Source: Bacillota bacterium
GTDB lineage: Bacteria > Bacillota > Sulfobacillia > JAJZYS01 > JAJYTV01
Assembly (NCBI GenBank): GCA_021792885.1
Contig: JAJYTV010000157.1
Location: forward strand, 1 to 5,392
Length of the DNA: 5,392 nucleotides
Reading direction: 5' to 3'
Part shown: positions 4,997-5,392 of the stretch, in pieces
Layout of the letters: the number at the start of each line of letters is the position of its first letter
Position numbering within the stretch: position 1 is the stretch's first letter
Program-made: the position numbers and the translations under genes
The notes under the pieces: generated by a model
Database searches by the model: none
Told to the model about the DNA's origin: nothing
What the model saw: the letters and a program-made list of their open reading frames with translations, nothing else

Positions 4997-5022
4997 GCGC
5001 GGGCACCGCAAGGTGCCCGCGT
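4997..5022 (-). terminator. Hairpin, probable terminator of the tuf/tRNA-Trp unit
   Basis: Positions 4998-5007 and 5012-5021 form a perfect 10-bp GC-rich stem with a 4-base loop (TTGC on the minus strand); a further G-T pair is possible. It lies 11 nt past the CCA end of tRNA-Trp copy 2. The following bases are CTTCGTTGACG, a weak T-tract whose end is the -35 box of the rpmG promoter. The tail TTCGTTG resembles that after the rplJ attenuator. The poor U-run leaves leaky termination or a processing role possible. Confidence 0.62.
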
Positions 5023-5032
5023 CATCAAATCC

Positions 5033-5109
5033 TGGCAGGGCCGGAGGGACTCGAACCCCCAACACGCGGATTTGGAGTCCGCTGCTCTACCGATTGGAGC
5101 TACGGCCCT
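5033..5109 (-). tRNA. tRNA-Trp (anticodon CCA), copy 2, upstream of rpmG
   Basis: This is identical base for base to the other tRNA-Trp over all 77 positions, including the encoded CCA (5035-5033), at an offset of 330 bp. Flanking bases differ on both sides immediately outside the gene. It has its own promoter (5121-5149) starting about 5 nt before the mature 5' end and a hairpin 11 nt after the CCA, so it can be a single-gene unit. No terminator separates it from tuf, so tuf read-through transcripts would also carry it. Confidence 0.97.
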
Positions 5110-5120
5110 GTGCAGACCGA

Positions 5121-5149
5121 ATTGTAGCCGAAACGCCGTCCGCGTGCAA
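5121..5149 (-). promoter_or_regulatory. Promoter for tRNA-Trp copy 2
   Basis: On the minus strand TACAAT (5126-5121) matches the -10 consensus at 5 of 6 positions. TTGCAC (5149-5144) lies 17 nt upstream, with the first three -35 bases conserved. Predicted initiation near 5114 is about 5 nt before the mature tRNA 5' end, typical of dedicated tRNA promoters. The -35 box begins 5 nt after the tuf stop codon. Confidence 0.65.
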
Positions 5150-5154
5150 TGCGC

Positions 5155-5392
<238 letters not shown>

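Larger units (their letters stand above)
4703..5109 (-). repeat. Pair of perfect 77-bp direct repeats (tRNA-Trp genes) flanking rpmG
   Basis: The two tRNA genes at 4703-4779 and 5033-5109 are identical direct repeats on the same strand with 253 bp between them. That spacer holds rpmG, its promoter and a hairpin. Recombination between the repeats would delete exactly rpmG and its promoter and leave one tRNA-Trp between tuf and secE. Confidence 0.9.

Noticed and set aside
4703..5109. tRNA-Trp repeats as attachment sites of an integrated element
   Set aside because: The repeats span the whole tRNA rather than a 3' portion, and the spacer holds only rpmG, a promoter and a hairpin, with no integrase or phage genes.

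Overview
This is a high-GC bacterial window dominated by housekeeping translation genes. Every coding region can be accounted for. The minus strand, read from high to low coordinates, carries the classical order: 3' end of tuf, tRNA-Trp, rpmG (L33), a second identical tRNA-Trp, secE, nusG, rplK (L11), rplA (L1), rplJ (L10) and rplL (L7/L12). The plus strand carries the end of a GNAT acetyltransferase gene, a RidA-family gene and an S33-type alpha/beta hydrolase gene. These converge on rplL across one GC-rich hairpin that can terminate both strands. The organism is a high-GC bacterium with Shine-Dalgarno-led genes and sigma70-type promoters. The L10 leader and the rpmG/tRNA-Trp/secE order suggest a deep-branching Gram-positive, Chloroflexota-like or Deinococcota-like lineage, but I cannot fix the phylum from the sequence.

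Layout. 1-1542 (+): three accessory metabolic genes in one direction with gaps of 40 and 76 bp, a possible operon. 1560-1585: bidirectional terminator. 1604-2551 (-): rplL and rplJ. 2577-2725 (-): a probable promoter overlapping the end of rplA, then a well-conserved L10 leader and its intrinsic terminator (attenuator). 2722-3905 (-): rplA and rplK, with an L1-stalk mimic hairpin next to the rplA ribosome binding site. 3919-4660 (-): nusG and secE, overlapping by 8 nt. 4703-5109 (-): two identical tRNA-Trp genes flanking rpmG, each apparently in its own transcription unit. 5155-5392 (-): tuf C-terminus.

How it works together. EF-Tu, NusG, SecE and five large-subunit proteins supply elongation, transcription-translation coupling, protein export, and the L1 and L10/L12 stalks of the ribosome. 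Control is visible in the RNA. L1 probably represses its own translation by binding a copy of its 23S site. L10 (with L12) probably triggers termination ahead of rplJ-rplL by stabilising the leader fold that excludes an antiterminator. Two features of organisation stand out: rpoB/rpoC do not follow rplL, and tRNA-Trp is duplicated exactly, CCA included, around rpmG. I see no undescribed defence, mobile or CRISPR system here. The interest lies in RNA-level regulation and gene order.
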